A DNA stretch of 10,957 bases from Candidatus Wallbacteria bacterium (lineage in GTDB: Bacteria > Muiribacteriota > UBA6191 > JACPRK01), in the NCBI GenBank assembly GCA_016199905.1, contig JACQFU010000046.1, positions 1-10,957 on the forward strand, in the 5' to 3' direction. The notes beneath the pieces are model-generated. The model saw nothing but the letters and a program-made list of their open reading frames with translations. It had not been told where the DNA came from and did no database searches. The position numbers and the translations under genes are program-made. Of the stretch, positions 1 to 7,006 are shown in pieces. Numbering within the stretch: position 1 is the first letter of the stretch; every line of letters begins with the position of its first letter.

Positions 1-470
1 CCGGAGAAAGTCGCGTAACACTTTTCCTTCTGCGGCACCACCAGGCAGACGTCTCCGTCGGCCTTCATGCAGAACCCCTTCGACTCCCGCCAGAGCGGAC
101 TCTGATTGAAGAAGAAGCAGCGCGTCTCGACCAGCAGGTTGCCTCCCACGGTGGCCGTCTGCCGCACCAGCGGCGAGGCGACCTTGCTTGCGGCAGACGC
201 GACCACGCCCATCGTCCGGCGCGCCACCGCGCTGTCCTCGAGCTCGGCCAGCGTCACCAGAGCGCCCACTCGCACCGGCGTCAGCTCGCGAAGCTCGCCC
301 AGCCCTGCCAGACTCACCAGGTGAGGCCTCGGGTTCAGCCGGTTCTTGTAGTTCTGCAGCAGGTCCGTGCCGCCCGCAACGAAGTCGCAGTCGGCTCCGA
401 ATCGCGCGGCAATCTCCACGGCCTCCCGGACCGTGGCCGGGCGATGCAGCTCGAAACGCGGCAGCAGCAT
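1..470 (-). CDS. hcrB: 4-hydroxybenzoyl-CoA reductase beta (FAD) subunit, partial
   Basis: FAD-binding subunit of a molybdenum hydroxylase, which in this family passes electrons between the 2Fe-2S subunit and FAD. The first 156 codons are present; the C-terminus lies beyond the window start. Residues 31-38 (VAGGTDLL) and 107-113 (TVGGNLL) are the two FAD-binding motifs of the CO dehydrogenase/xanthine dehydrogenase medium-subunit family. Most telling are Cys118, Cys134, Cys142 and Cys151 in an inserted loop that includes RCFFFNQS and WRESKGFC. From memory, the [4Fe-4S] ligands of the Thauera aromatica beta subunit are Cys122/138/146/155, which gives identical spacing (16, 8, 9). This loop is absent from ordinary xanthine or CO dehydrogenase FAD subunits. 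The ATG at 470 follows the alpha-subunit TGA by 2 nt and has a Shine-Dalgarno sequence. The substrate is inferred from this loop and is not proven. Confidence 0.8.
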   Translation of the reverse strand, partial: MLLPRFELHRPATVREAVEIAARFGADCDFVAGGTDLLQNYKNRLNPRPHLVSLAGLGELRELTPVRVGALVTLAELEDSAVARRTMGVVASAASKVASPLVRQTATVGGNLLVETRCFFFNQSPLWRESKGFCMKADGDVCLVVPQKEKCYATFS

Positions 471-472
471 GG

Positions 473-2818
473 TCAGCCCTCGACCTCCCGGGAGCCGCGG
501 CGGCCGGCCTCTCGGCCTGCTGCGCGGTTCTTCTGCATCCCGAGAAGGACGTCCTCGGGCGTGACCGGCAGGCGATAGAGCCGCACGCCCACGGCGTCGT
601 AAATGGCGTTGGCCACTGCCGGCAGGATCGGCAGCAGCGGCCCCTCGCCCGACTCCTTTGCCCCGAAAGGACCTTCCGGGTCGTTCGACTCGATCAGCAC
701 GCACTCGACCTCGGGCATCTCCTTGGGAGACAGGACCTTGTAGTCGAGCAGGTTCGGATTGAGGATGTTGCCTCCGTGATAGCGGAAGTTTTCGCTCATG
801 AACTGGCCCAGCCCCATGTGAATGCTGCCTTCCATCTGTCCCTCGACGGCGATCGGGTTGAGCGCGCGGCCGCAGTCGTGGGCCGCCCAGACCTTCTTCA
901 CCGAGGGGAAGCCCGTGTCGAGGTCGACCTCCACTTCCGCAATGTAGGCCTGGAAGCTGTAGGTCGGAGAGAGGCCCGCCGCAGCGCCCTTGAACTTGCC
1001 GCCCATCGGCGGAGACTGGTAGGAGCCCTTCGCGATGAGCGCGCCGCTATTGGCCAGCGCCTCCGCCAGCGCGTCCGGAAACCCGACGTTCACTGCCGGG
1101 TTCGGCGCGTAGACGACCCTCTCGCCGGCCAGCACGAACCCCTCCGTGGGATGGCCCGTGAGCCGGGAGGCGGCTGCGATGAGCTTCTCGCGAATCTGCT
1201 CTGCGGCCCGGCGCGCGGCGTTGCCCGCCATAAACGTCACGCGGCTGGAGTAACTGCCCAGATCGACGGGGTCCATATCGCTGTCGGCGGTATAGACGCG
1301 GACTCGCTCCAGGCCGATGCCGAGGACCTCCGCCACGCACTGCGCGAGCATCGTGTCGCTTCCCTGGCCGATGTCGGCCGCACCGCTGTGAACCGTGACG
1401 CCGCCATCCATGTCGATCTTCAGATGGACGGTGGATTGGGGCAGCTTGCTCCAGTGAATCGGCAGCGCCGAACCGCTGATGTAAAAGCCGCACGCCACAC
1501 CCACACCGCGGCCGAACGGCAATCGGCCGTGCTTGGACTTCCAATCGCTGCGCCGCATCACCTCGCGCAGCCCGTCCGCGACTCCGTTGGACGTGATCCG
1601 AAACTCATTGACGGTCGTGGTGTGGGGAGGCAGGAAATTCCTGAACCGAAGCTCGCACGGATCCATCCCGATCTCCTCGGCGATCTCGTCGAGGGTCACT
1701 TCGAAAGCATAGCGAGAGTTCACGGCCCCGTGGCCGCGCATCGCGCCGCAGGGCGGCTTGTTCGTGTAGACGCGCGTGCCGGAGTAGCGGAAGTTCTGCA
1801 GCTTGTAGGGGCCGGCGTTCAGGACGCCGTTGTAGTAGGTCGTCACGACGCCGAAACTGCCCCAGGCGCCCCCGTCGATCAGGGCCGCCAGGTCGAGGCC
1901 CGTGAGGTCGCCGGAGGCGTCGCAGCTCACGGCGATGTCGGTCTTCGTGGGATGGCGGCCGTGATGGCTGATGAAGACCTCCTCCCGATCGAAGAGGATC
2001 TTCACCGGGCGCCCGCACTTCATCGTGAGCAGCGCCGCCGCCATCTCGTGGGGAAAGGGATCGCTCTTGCCACCGAACGCGCCCCCGACCATCGGCTTGA
2101 TGACGCGGATGCGGTGCATCGGCAATCCGGTCACTTCCGCCAGCGCGCGATGCACGTAGTGCGGCACCTGTGTGGCCGACCAGACCGTGAGCCGGCCGGA
2201 AGCGTCGTAGCTGGCGATGACGCAGTGCGGCTCCGTGAAAGCGTGCGTCACGCCGCCGAACTCGAAATGGTTTCGCTTGACCAGGCGCGCCTCGGCGAAC
2301 GCGCGTTCCACGTCGCCGAAGTCCTGGTCGACCTTCTTGTGGATGTTGGTTTCGCCCACGGTCTTCTCGTGAATCTTGTGGGCCCGATCGCCGACGGGCT
2401 TCAAGCTCTCCTCGGGCTTGAGGAAAGCCGGATAGAGCTCGTAGTCGACCTCGATGGCAGCCAGGGCGTCGAGGGCGATCTCTTCGTCCTCGGCGGCGAC
2501 GGCGGCGACCTGGTCCCCGATGAAGATGACCTTGTTGACGGCCAGCGCCGTCTCGTCCTTGCTGACGGGGAGCACTCCGAAGTTGGCGCGGTTCTCCTTG
2601 CCCACGACCACGGCCCGGACGCCGGGCATCGCCTCGGCCTTGCTCGTGTCGATGCGTTTGATGCGTGCGTGGGCGACGGGGCTGCGCAGCACCTTGCCGA
2701 CCAGCATCCCGGGCAGCTTGATGTCGTCGGTGTAAACGCCCTGGCCCGTCGTCTTCTTCAGGCCGTCGACCAGCGGAAGCCGCCGACCGATGACCTTGAA
2801 CTCCGCATCAGCGGCCAT
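473..2818 (-). CDS. hcrA: 4-hydroxybenzoyl-CoA reductase alpha (molybdopterin) subunit
   Basis: Catalytic large subunit of the xanthine oxidase family, 781 residues, about the usual length. In 4-hydroxybenzoyl-CoA reductase it removes the phenolic hydroxyl of 4-hydroxybenzoyl-CoA to give benzoyl-CoA, a cytoplasmic step in anaerobic aromatic degradation. Residues 1-120 form the N-terminal ald_Xan_dh domain (GQGVYTDDI, VLRSPVAHARI). Cofactor motifs are GGAFGGK at 245-251 and GAMRGHG at 358-364. GAKESGEG near the C-terminus places the catalytic glutamate at Glu725, close to the Glu726 I recall for Thauera. Tyr328/Tyr329 lie near the reported active-site Tyr326, but I could not align them. The CO dehydrogenase loop AYxCSFR is absent. 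The start at 2818 overlaps the gamma subunit by 11 bp and has a Shine-Dalgarno sequence. Family is certain; substrate rests mainly on the beta-subunit cysteine loop. Confidence 0.85.
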   Translation of the reverse strand: MAADAEFKVIGRRLPLVDGLKKTTGQGVYTDDIKLPGMLVGKVLRSPVAHARIKRIDTSKAEAMPGVRAVVVGKENRANFGVLPVSKDETALAVNKVIFIGDQVAAVAAEDEEIALDALAAIEVDYELYPAFLKPEESLKPVGDRAHKIHEKTVGETNIHKKVDQDFGDVERAFAEARLVKRNHFEFGGVTHAFTEPHCVIASYDASGRLTVWSATQVPHYVHRALAEVTGLPMHRIRVIKPMVGGAFGGKSDPFPHEMAAALLTMKCGRPVKILFDREEVFISHHGRHPTKTDIAVSCDASGDLTGLDLAALIDGGAWGSFGVVTTYYNGVLNAGPYKLQNFRYSGTRVYTNKPPCGAMRGHGAVNSRYAFEVTLDEIAEEIGMDPCELRFRNFLPPHTTTVNEFRITSNGVADGLREVMRRSDWKSKHGRLPFGRGVGVACGFYISGSALPIHWSKLPQSTVHLKIDMDGGVTVHSGAADIGQGSDTMLAQCVAEVLGIGLERVRVYTADSDMDPVDLGSYSSRVTFMAGNAARRAAEQIREKLIAAASRLTGHPTEGFVLAGERVVYAPNPAVNVGFPDALAEALANSGALIAKGSYQSPPMGGKFKGAAAGLSPTYSFQAYIAEVEVDLDTGFPSVKKVWAAHDCGRALNPIAVEGQMEGSIHMGLGQFMSENFRYHGGNILNPNLLDYKVLSPKEMPEVECVLIESNDPEGPFGAKESGEGPLLPILPAVANAIYDAVGVRLYRLPVTPEDVLLGMQKNRAAGREAGRRGSREVEG
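477..481 (-). promoter_or_regulatory. Shine-Dalgarno sequence of the beta subunit gene
   Basis: GAGGG lies 6 nt before the ATG at 470, inside the 3' end of the alpha-subunit gene. A second purine run, GGGAGG, lies just upstream at 484-489. It fixes the start and shows that internal operon genes here use Shine-Dalgarno initiation. Confidence 0.65.
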
Positions 2819-3317
2819 CGGCGGTCTCCCCGGAAGCGCGGCGGGCCCGCAACCGTTCGGCGGAGGCCTGGATGGCCTCGACGATCTTCACGTAGCCCGT
2901 GCAGCGGCAGAGGTTTCCACTGATGGCTTCCTTGATCTCTTCGACGGAAGGGTTCGGGTTCTTGTCGAGGAACGCCGAGCAGGTCATCAGGAAACCGGGC
3001 GTGCAGAAGCCGCACTGGCTGCCGCCGACCTCCGCGAAGCACTCCTGCAGGGGATGCAGGTGCGCTCCCGGAGAGAGCCCCTCGATGCTCGTGACCTTCT
3101 TGCCCTCGCACTGCAACGCCAGGGTGAGGCACGAGAGCACGGGCTTGCCGTCGATGACGACCGTGCAGCAGCCGCAGGTCCCCATGTCGCATCCCCGCTT
3201 GGTCCCCGTGAGGTTCAAGTTCTCGCGAAGCACGTCGAGCAGCACGTCGTAGGGCCGCACCGCCGTTTCACGGCGATGGCCGTTGACTTCGAGCGCGAGC
3301 ACGACGCGATTGGGCAT
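2808..3317 (-). CDS. hcrC: 4-hydroxybenzoyl-CoA reductase gamma (2Fe-2S) subunit
   Basis: Small iron-sulfur subunit of the molybdenum hydroxylase, 169 residues, normal for the family. The N-terminal plant-type ferredoxin fold carries Cys43, Cys48, Cys51 and Cys63 (GCDMGTCGCC, then SC). The C-terminal four-helix domain binds the second 2Fe-2S cluster through Cys102, Cys105, Cys137 and Cys139 (QCGFC and LCRCTGY). These clusters carry electrons between the molybdenum site and the FAD subunit. It is first in the operon, and its end overlaps the alpha-subunit start by 11 bp, so translational coupling is likely. The ATG at 3317 is the only start that leaves the ferredoxin fold complete. It has no Shine-Dalgarno sequence but lies 10 nt after a perfect -10 box. 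Confidence 0.88.
   Translation of the reverse strand: MPNRVVLALEVNGHRRETAVRPYDVLLDVLRENLNLTGTKRGCDMGTCGCCTVVIDGKPVLSCLTLALQCEGKKVTSIEGLSPGAHLHPLQECFAEVGGSQCGFCTPGFLMTCSAFLDKNPNPSVEEIKEAISGNLCRCTGYVKIVEAIQASAERLRARRASGETADGR
2826..2831 (-). promoter_or_regulatory. Shine-Dalgarno sequence of the alpha subunit gene
   Basis: GGGGAG lies 7 nt before the ATG at 2818, within the last codons of the gamma-subunit gene. It supports this start over later in-frame candidates. Confidence 0.65.
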
Positions 3318-3327
3318 GGGAGGCCGG

Positions 3328-3357
3328 ATTATACGGGCATGACGCAGCGCCCGTCAA
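3328..3357 (-). promoter_or_regulatory. Sigma-70-type promoter of the hcrCAB-like operon
   Basis: On the minus strand, TTGACG (3352-3357, five of six consensus bases) and a perfect TATAAT (3328-3333) are separated by 18 nt. Only 10 nt separate the -10 box from the ATG at 3317, so a start site 6-7 nt after the -10 gives a leader of about 3-4 nt. The promoter occupies most of the 67-bp gap downstream of the oxidoreductase gene, so the operon can be transcribed on its own. Confidence 0.75.
3333..3354 (-). promoter_or_regulatory. Inverted repeat in the hcr promoter spacer, candidate operator
   Basis: ACGGGC and GCCCGT are perfect 6-bp arms 10 nt apart. One arm overlaps the end of the -35 box and the other touches the first base of the -10 box, so a dimeric protein bound here would cover the promoter. 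A repressor of aromatic catabolism is one possibility. No regulator gene lies in the window. A 6-bp repeat in GC-rich DNA can arise by chance. Confidence 0.4.
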
Positions 3358-3384
3358 CCAATGTACGGCCGCCCGATCGTCGCG

Positions 3385-4494
3385 TCACCAGCCCAACTGA
3401 GGAGGGTGAGGGCTCAAGCTCGTGACGCCCCGCTCGGCCAGGTAGCTGGCCAGCTCGTCGGGGTCCGCGGCCTGGCAGGGCGTGAGCGCTCCGGAACGAG
3501 CGTAGCCGGGCTGCGCCATTTGCCGGGCGAACCAGACCGCAGAGACAGCCGTAAACCCGTACGGATCGCGCCCCTCGACCACGGCGAACTGCCGGCGCCC
3601 CCCCTCGTCGGTCGACTCCGCCCAGATTGCAAAGATGGAACCGGTCCTCTCGGAGTCGGAGGGTCCTTCGGGTGCTGATTCGAGATACCAGTCGAGCAGC
3701 CGCCGCGCCGGCGAACGTGCCAGGGCCGGCAAGACGGGCCCCAGAAACGGCAGCGCCCCGGCCGCCAGGCGCGGCATCGTCATGTAGACCCGCACGTTGG
3801 GCGCGCCGGTCGTTCGCGGCGCCGTCACGACGTCGCCCCACGGGACGCTCACGACCCGCCGCGGCCCGAACGGCGGCGGGAACGGGACGTGGCGCGCGTG
3901 GTGCCCGACGGGCTCCGTGACCAGGTTGCCATCCTCCCAGCAGACGCAGCCCGCGCCCAGCAGCGCCACGGCGCTTTTCATCGTGCCGTGGCTCAGAGGC
4001 GAGCCGGAAGTGGCGATGGCGATCTCCACCAGCTGGGGCTTCTCCACCCCTCGACACGCCAGCCAGGCGCAGAGGTCCGTCGGGACCACGTCGAATCCCG
4101 CCGCGTTGAGCAGCACGACTCCGGCAGCCCGCGCCTCGGCGTCGCGGCCGAAGGTCTTCCACATGTAGTTATGCTCGCCCGTCACGTCGATGAAGTGCGA
4201 ACCGCTGGCCAGCGCCGCGTCCTGCACCGGCGTTCCAAACTGCGCGAACGGGCCGGCGCACGTGAGCACGACTCGCGCCCGGCTGCAGGCGGTCCGCATC
4301 GCATGGGAGTCCGAGAGGTCCACGGCGATCGCCTCGGGGCGAGTCGCCAGCCGCGACCGCAGCGTTTCGAGTTTGGGCCGATCGCGTCCGCCGATAGCGA
4401 AACGCACGCCTCGCGACTCCAGCTCGCGAGCCACGAGGCGGCCCGTGAAGCCCGTCGCCCCGTAAAGGAACACGTCGAACTCCCGGCTCTGCAC
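3385..4494 (-). CDS. Saccharopine dehydrogenase-like NAD(P)-dependent oxidoreductase
   Basis: A 369-residue protein of the saccharopine dehydrogenase-like / trans-acting enoyl reductase family. The N-terminal Rossmann fold has the nucleotide-binding motif GATGFTG at residues 12-18 and an early arginine-rich turn (GGRDRPK) suggesting NADP preference. Family motifs follow: CAGPFAQFGTPV, HFIDVTGE and AGFDVVPTDL. Relatives include mycobacterial trans-acting enoyl reductases that saturate lipid intermediates, and many uncharacterised proteins; a lysine-pathway role is unlikely. The start at 4494 is GTG, placed five residues before the first beta strand. It lies 33 nt after the kinase stop and 67 nt before the hcr operon, on the same strand as both. 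The substrate is unknown, and a link to either neighbour is not shown. Confidence 0.8.
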   Translation of the reverse strand: MQSREFDVFLYGATGFTGRLVARELESRGVRFAIGGRDRPKLETLRSRLATRPEAIAVDLSDSHAMRTACSRARVVLTCAGPFAQFGTPVQDAALASGSHFIDVTGEHNYMWKTFGRDAEARAAGVVLLNAAGFDVVPTDLCAWLACRGVEKPQLVEIAIATSGSPLSHGTMKSAVALLGAGCVCWEDGNLVTEPVGHHARHVPFPPPFGPRRVVSVPWGDVVTAPRTTGAPNVRVYMTMPRLAAGALPFLGPVLPALARSPARRLLDWYLESAPEGPSDSERTGSIFAIWAESTDEGGRRQFAVVEGRDPYGFTAVSAVWFARQMAQPGYARSGALTPCQAADPDELASYLAERGVTSLSPHPPQLGW

Positions 4495-4500
4495 GGGACC

Positions 4501-4530
4501 GTTGTATCGCCTGACGCCCCGGCGTGTCTA
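4501..4530 (-). promoter_or_regulatory. Candidate promoter of the oxidoreductase gene
   Basis: On the minus strand, TAGACA (4525-4530, five of six matches to TTGACA) is followed after 18 nt by TACAAC (4501-4506, four of six), then 6 nt to the GTG start. The -35 begins with the TAG stop of the kinase gene. The spacer contains ACGCC and GGCGT arms 2 nt apart (4514-4525). The -10 match is modest, so co-transcription with the kinase remains equally possible. Confidence 0.35.
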
Positions 4531-6888
4531 CTCCCCGCGCGGCAGGACCATCGAAAGGCGCAACAGCACCGCACTCATCCGGTTCTGGCTCGCCAGGAAC
4601 CGGCGCTGGGTCAGCAACCGCCGGGCCCGCAGCACGGCGGAGTACTTGCCGGGCGGCAGAAGCTCGGTGGAGACCCGCACTTGCGACGCCATCTCGGAAT
4701 CGGGAGAGCCCGCGCAGTCGGGTCGAGTGAACAGCAGCGTCAACGCGCTCTCCCCGCCGGCGGGCGTGAGCGTGAGCGCCAACGCATCCTCGGGGTCCAG
4801 ATCGTGCAGCCAACCGATGAAGACCACTTCCTTGCAAGATGGGATCTGCAGCTCGGAGATCGTTTCCGCCTCTTTCGTGCGAACCAGCTTCTGATCCTCG
4901 GCGAGCGCGCCGATGTACCAGATCTGCGCGTCTTTGTGCAGGTAGTTGGCATTGTTGCGTTCATTGACGATCACGTCCAGGCACCGTCCGCGTACTCCGC
5001 AAAGTTGTGCCATCGCGCTGGTCGGCGATTCTCGGGAGAAGTGGGCGGGCAACCGGGTCGTTCGCCTGCTCACCACGCCGGCCAGCGCCTTGTCCGGCTC
5101 GATCGGCGAAGGCAGGCCGGAGCGCCGGAAGAGCAGCTCGATGCCCAGAGCGTCCAGAAGCCGAGTGGCCAGCGCCTGCCGCTTCGCGAGAGGCACTTCC
5201 TGACTGGCCACAAGCGCCGGGAGCTGCTCCTCCATCGCCTCCAGCAGCCGGCCCGCGCCGCCGAGAAAATCCTGGCCCGCTTGCTTGAGGCCCGGCACGT
5301 CCTTCGGCCCCAGTTTTCCGAACCGCACGCCCAGGTTGATGCCCATGGCGTGGAAGTCCATCGGAGCCAATCGCTCCACCAAGGCCGAGGCGGCCTCGCG
5401 GGCGTAGATCTCCGCCAGATCGCGGGCGGCCAACCTGTGCCCCTGCCGAGGCAGCGCGCCGCCTCCGGTCTCCACGAGCTTGACCATAGCGGCGGCCGCG
5501 ATTTCGCGCCCGGCGCCCGCGGGCAAGAGCGTTCCACGGATGCGAGCTTGCCTCTCCGGCGCGACGGCACCCGCGCCCGCCGGGCCGGCCTCCTCCTCGG
5601 CGGAGAGCAGCTGGTAGTAGGCGACGTATCTCGAAGGCGCCGTGCCTGGCGCCAAAGCCTGGACGGCAAGCGCCTCGAACTTGCGTCTCAGTCCCGCATC
5701 GAGCGGCGCCGTCGCGGTTGACGGCTCCGCCGGCCTCGATGGCACGGCAGGCGGCTGGCGACCGCGCAGTGCCATCGCCAGAGATGCCCCCACGCCAAGG
5801 AGCGCTGCGATGACCAGCGCCGCCGCCGCCGTCCTTGAAGTCGACGGCTCCGGACGTTCGTTCCTCGCCGCCGGGCGCGCGGCACGTCCGGGCGCCGCCG
5901 ACTCTCGCCGCCCCGATTTGAGGCCGGCGGCCGATTGGATGGAGGAGACCGACGTCGGAGGTTCGCGGCGTTCGGGAGGCGGCTCCGGCGGGGAGACCCC
6001 GACCGTGCGCTTTTCCGCTGGGCCGCCCGGACCTTCAGGAGTCCCGACGAACATCGAACCGAACTCGGCAAGTTGGGTCTCCAGCACCGGCAGGACGCCA
6101 GCGGCGAGCGCCGGGCGATCGGCCGGCTCGCGCGCGAGCATCCGCCCGATCAACTCGTCCAGGACGGGCGTGACGGTTGGGATCTTGCCGCTGATGAGCG
6201 GCGCGTCCTCGGTGGCGCGCCTGCGCAACATCGTCGAGATGTCCTTGGCCGGCAGCGGCAGCTCCCCCGTCAACATCTCCCAGAAAATCGTGCCCAGGGC
6301 GTAGACGTCGCCGGCGGCGCTGGGCGTGGCTCCCTCGAGCACTTCCGGCGCGAAGTACTCGGGGGTGCCGAGGATCACGCCAGCCTGGGTCATTCCCCGG
6401 CGGCCCGTATCGCGGGCAATGCCGAAGTCGATCAGCTTCGCGCCCTCGCTGGCGATCAGGATGTTGCTCGGCTTCAGGTCGCGATGCACGACTCCCTGGG
6501 CGTGGACATAGGCGAGCGCGCCGGCGATGTCGTGTGCGATGCCGAGAGCCTCGCGCTGGGGCAGACAACGCCGTCTGGCGAGCAGCTCGCGCAAGCTGAA
6601 CCCCTCGATCAGCTCCTCCACCAGGTAGGGCCGGCCGCTGGTGGAGCCCCACGAGAAGACTCCGACGATGCAGGGATGGTGCAGGTTCGCCAGCATCCGG
6701 GCTTCGCTTTCGAAGCGAGCCAGGGCCTCGGCATCCGTCACGAGCGGGAACTTCAACGCCACCGGCCGGTCCAGCGATCGCTGGCGCGCCCGCAACACGA
6801 CGCCCATCCCGCCCGAGGAGAGCTCGGAGAGGATCTCGTACTGTTCGAGGAACTCCGCGTCGAACGCGATGTTGGAGGAAGCGCCCAC
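4528..6888 (-). CDS. Transmembrane Ser/Thr protein kinase, PknB-like, with unknown C-terminal region
   Basis: A 786-residue Hanks-type kinase predicted to phosphorylate proteins on Ser/Thr in the cytoplasm. The kinase domain spans about 17-275: glycine loop SSGGMG (24-29), ATP-binding Lys46, Glu62, HRDLKPSN (135-142), DFG (154-156) and APE (180-182). All catalytic residues are present, and Thr residues before APE (Thr167, Thr175) are candidate autophosphorylation sites. A Pro/Ser/Thr/Arg-rich linker (about 285-352) leads to one membrane helix (about 353-374), leaving about 410 residues probably outside the membrane. That region has no PASTA, TPR or WD repeats that I recognise; it has four cysteines in its last 170 residues (LCGVRGRC, SCKEV, DCAG). 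The start is GTG at 6888, 18 codons before the kinase fold, with an extended -10 element just upstream. The SLH gene is divergent from it. Confidence 0.9.
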   Translation of the reverse strand: MGASSNIAFDAEFLEQYEILSELSSGGMGVVLRARQRSLDRPVALKFPLVTDAEALARFESEARMLANLHHPCIVGVFSWGSTSGRPYLVEELIEGFSLRELLARRRCLPQREALGIAHDIAGALAYVHAQGVVHRDLKPSNILIASEGAKLIDFGIARDTGRRGMTQAGVILGTPEYFAPEVLEGATPSAAGDVYALGTIFWEMLTGELPLPAKDISTMLRRRATEDAPLISGKIPTVTPVLDELIGRMLAREPADRPALAAGVLPVLETQLAEFGSMFVGTPEGPGGPAEKRTVGVSPPEPPPERREPPTSVSSIQSAAGLKSGRRESAAPGRAARPAARNERPEPSTSRTAAAALVIAALLGVGASLAMALRGRQPPAVPSRPAEPSTATAPLDAGLRRKFEALAVQALAPGTAPSRYVAYYQLLSAEEEAGPAGAGAVAPERQARIRGTLLPAGAGREIAAAAMVKLVETGGGALPRQGHRLAARDLAEIYAREAASALVERLAPMDFHAMGINLGVRFGKLGPKDVPGLKQAGQDFLGGAGRLLEAMEEQLPALVASQEVPLAKRQALATRLLDALGIELLFRRSGLPSPIEPDKALAGVVSRRTTRLPAHFSRESPTSAMAQLCGVRGRCLDVIVNERNNANYLHKDAQIWYIGALAEDQKLVRTKEAETISELQIPSCKEVVFIGWLHDLDPEDALALTLTPAGGESALTLLFTRPDCAGSPDSEMASQVRVSTELLPPGKYSAVLRARRLLTQRRFLASQNRMSAVLLRLSMVLPRGE

Positions 6889-7006
6889 TGGCAGGAAATC
6901 GTATCACGCTGCGCCGCCCTCAACTCGGCCCCGTGCGAAACCGATAGAGGAGATAGCCGAAACCGTGTGCTCCGGCGCGACTGAGACGGCAACCCGTCAT
7001 TCACTC
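6889..7006. other. Divergent intergenic region between kinase and SLH gene
   Basis: These 118 bp must hold the promoters of both divergent genes. The minus-strand extended -10 is at 6898-6906. On the plus strand I see no convincing -35/-10 pair and no Shine-Dalgarno sequence near 7007; GAGGAG at about 6946-6951 is too far from it. GACGG and CCGTC (6985-6998, loop CAAC) can form a small hairpin ending 8 nt before the ATG. Confidence 0.6.
6898..6906 (-). promoter_or_regulatory. Extended -10 promoter element of the kinase gene
   Basis: TGATACGAT on the minus strand combines the TGn extension with TACGAT (four of six). No good -35 is visible, which is common for extended -10 promoters. It ends 9 nt before the GTG at 6888 and no Shine-Dalgarno sequence is present, so the mRNA would be nearly leaderless. 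Confidence 0.4.

Noticed and set aside
473..2818. Aerobic CO dehydrogenase large subunit
   Set aside because: The AYxCSFR active-site loop is missing, and the FAD subunit has the [4Fe-4S] loop that CO dehydrogenases lack.
188..2923. Plus-strand open frame of 911 codons opposite the alpha subunit gene
   Set aside because: It is antisense to a gene with clear family motifs. Its translation is rich in Arg, Ala, His and Val without recognisable domains, as expected from the complement of GC-biased codons.
3385..4494. Lysine-pathway saccharopine dehydrogenase
   Set aside because: Only the NAD(P)-binding fold and family motifs are shared. The length and the GATGFTG/AGPF motifs fit the reductase-like branch, and no lysine genes are nearby.
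3889..5721. Plus-strand open frame of 610 codons opposite the oxidoreductase and kinase C-terminus
   Set aside because: It crosses two real genes on the other strand and its composition is typical of a GC-rich shadow frame.
6641..7006. N-terminal extension of the SLH protein into the kinase coding region
   Set aside because: The frame is open but would place 122 unrelated residues before a classic signal peptide and overlap the divergent kinase gene. The ATG at 7007 is the better start.
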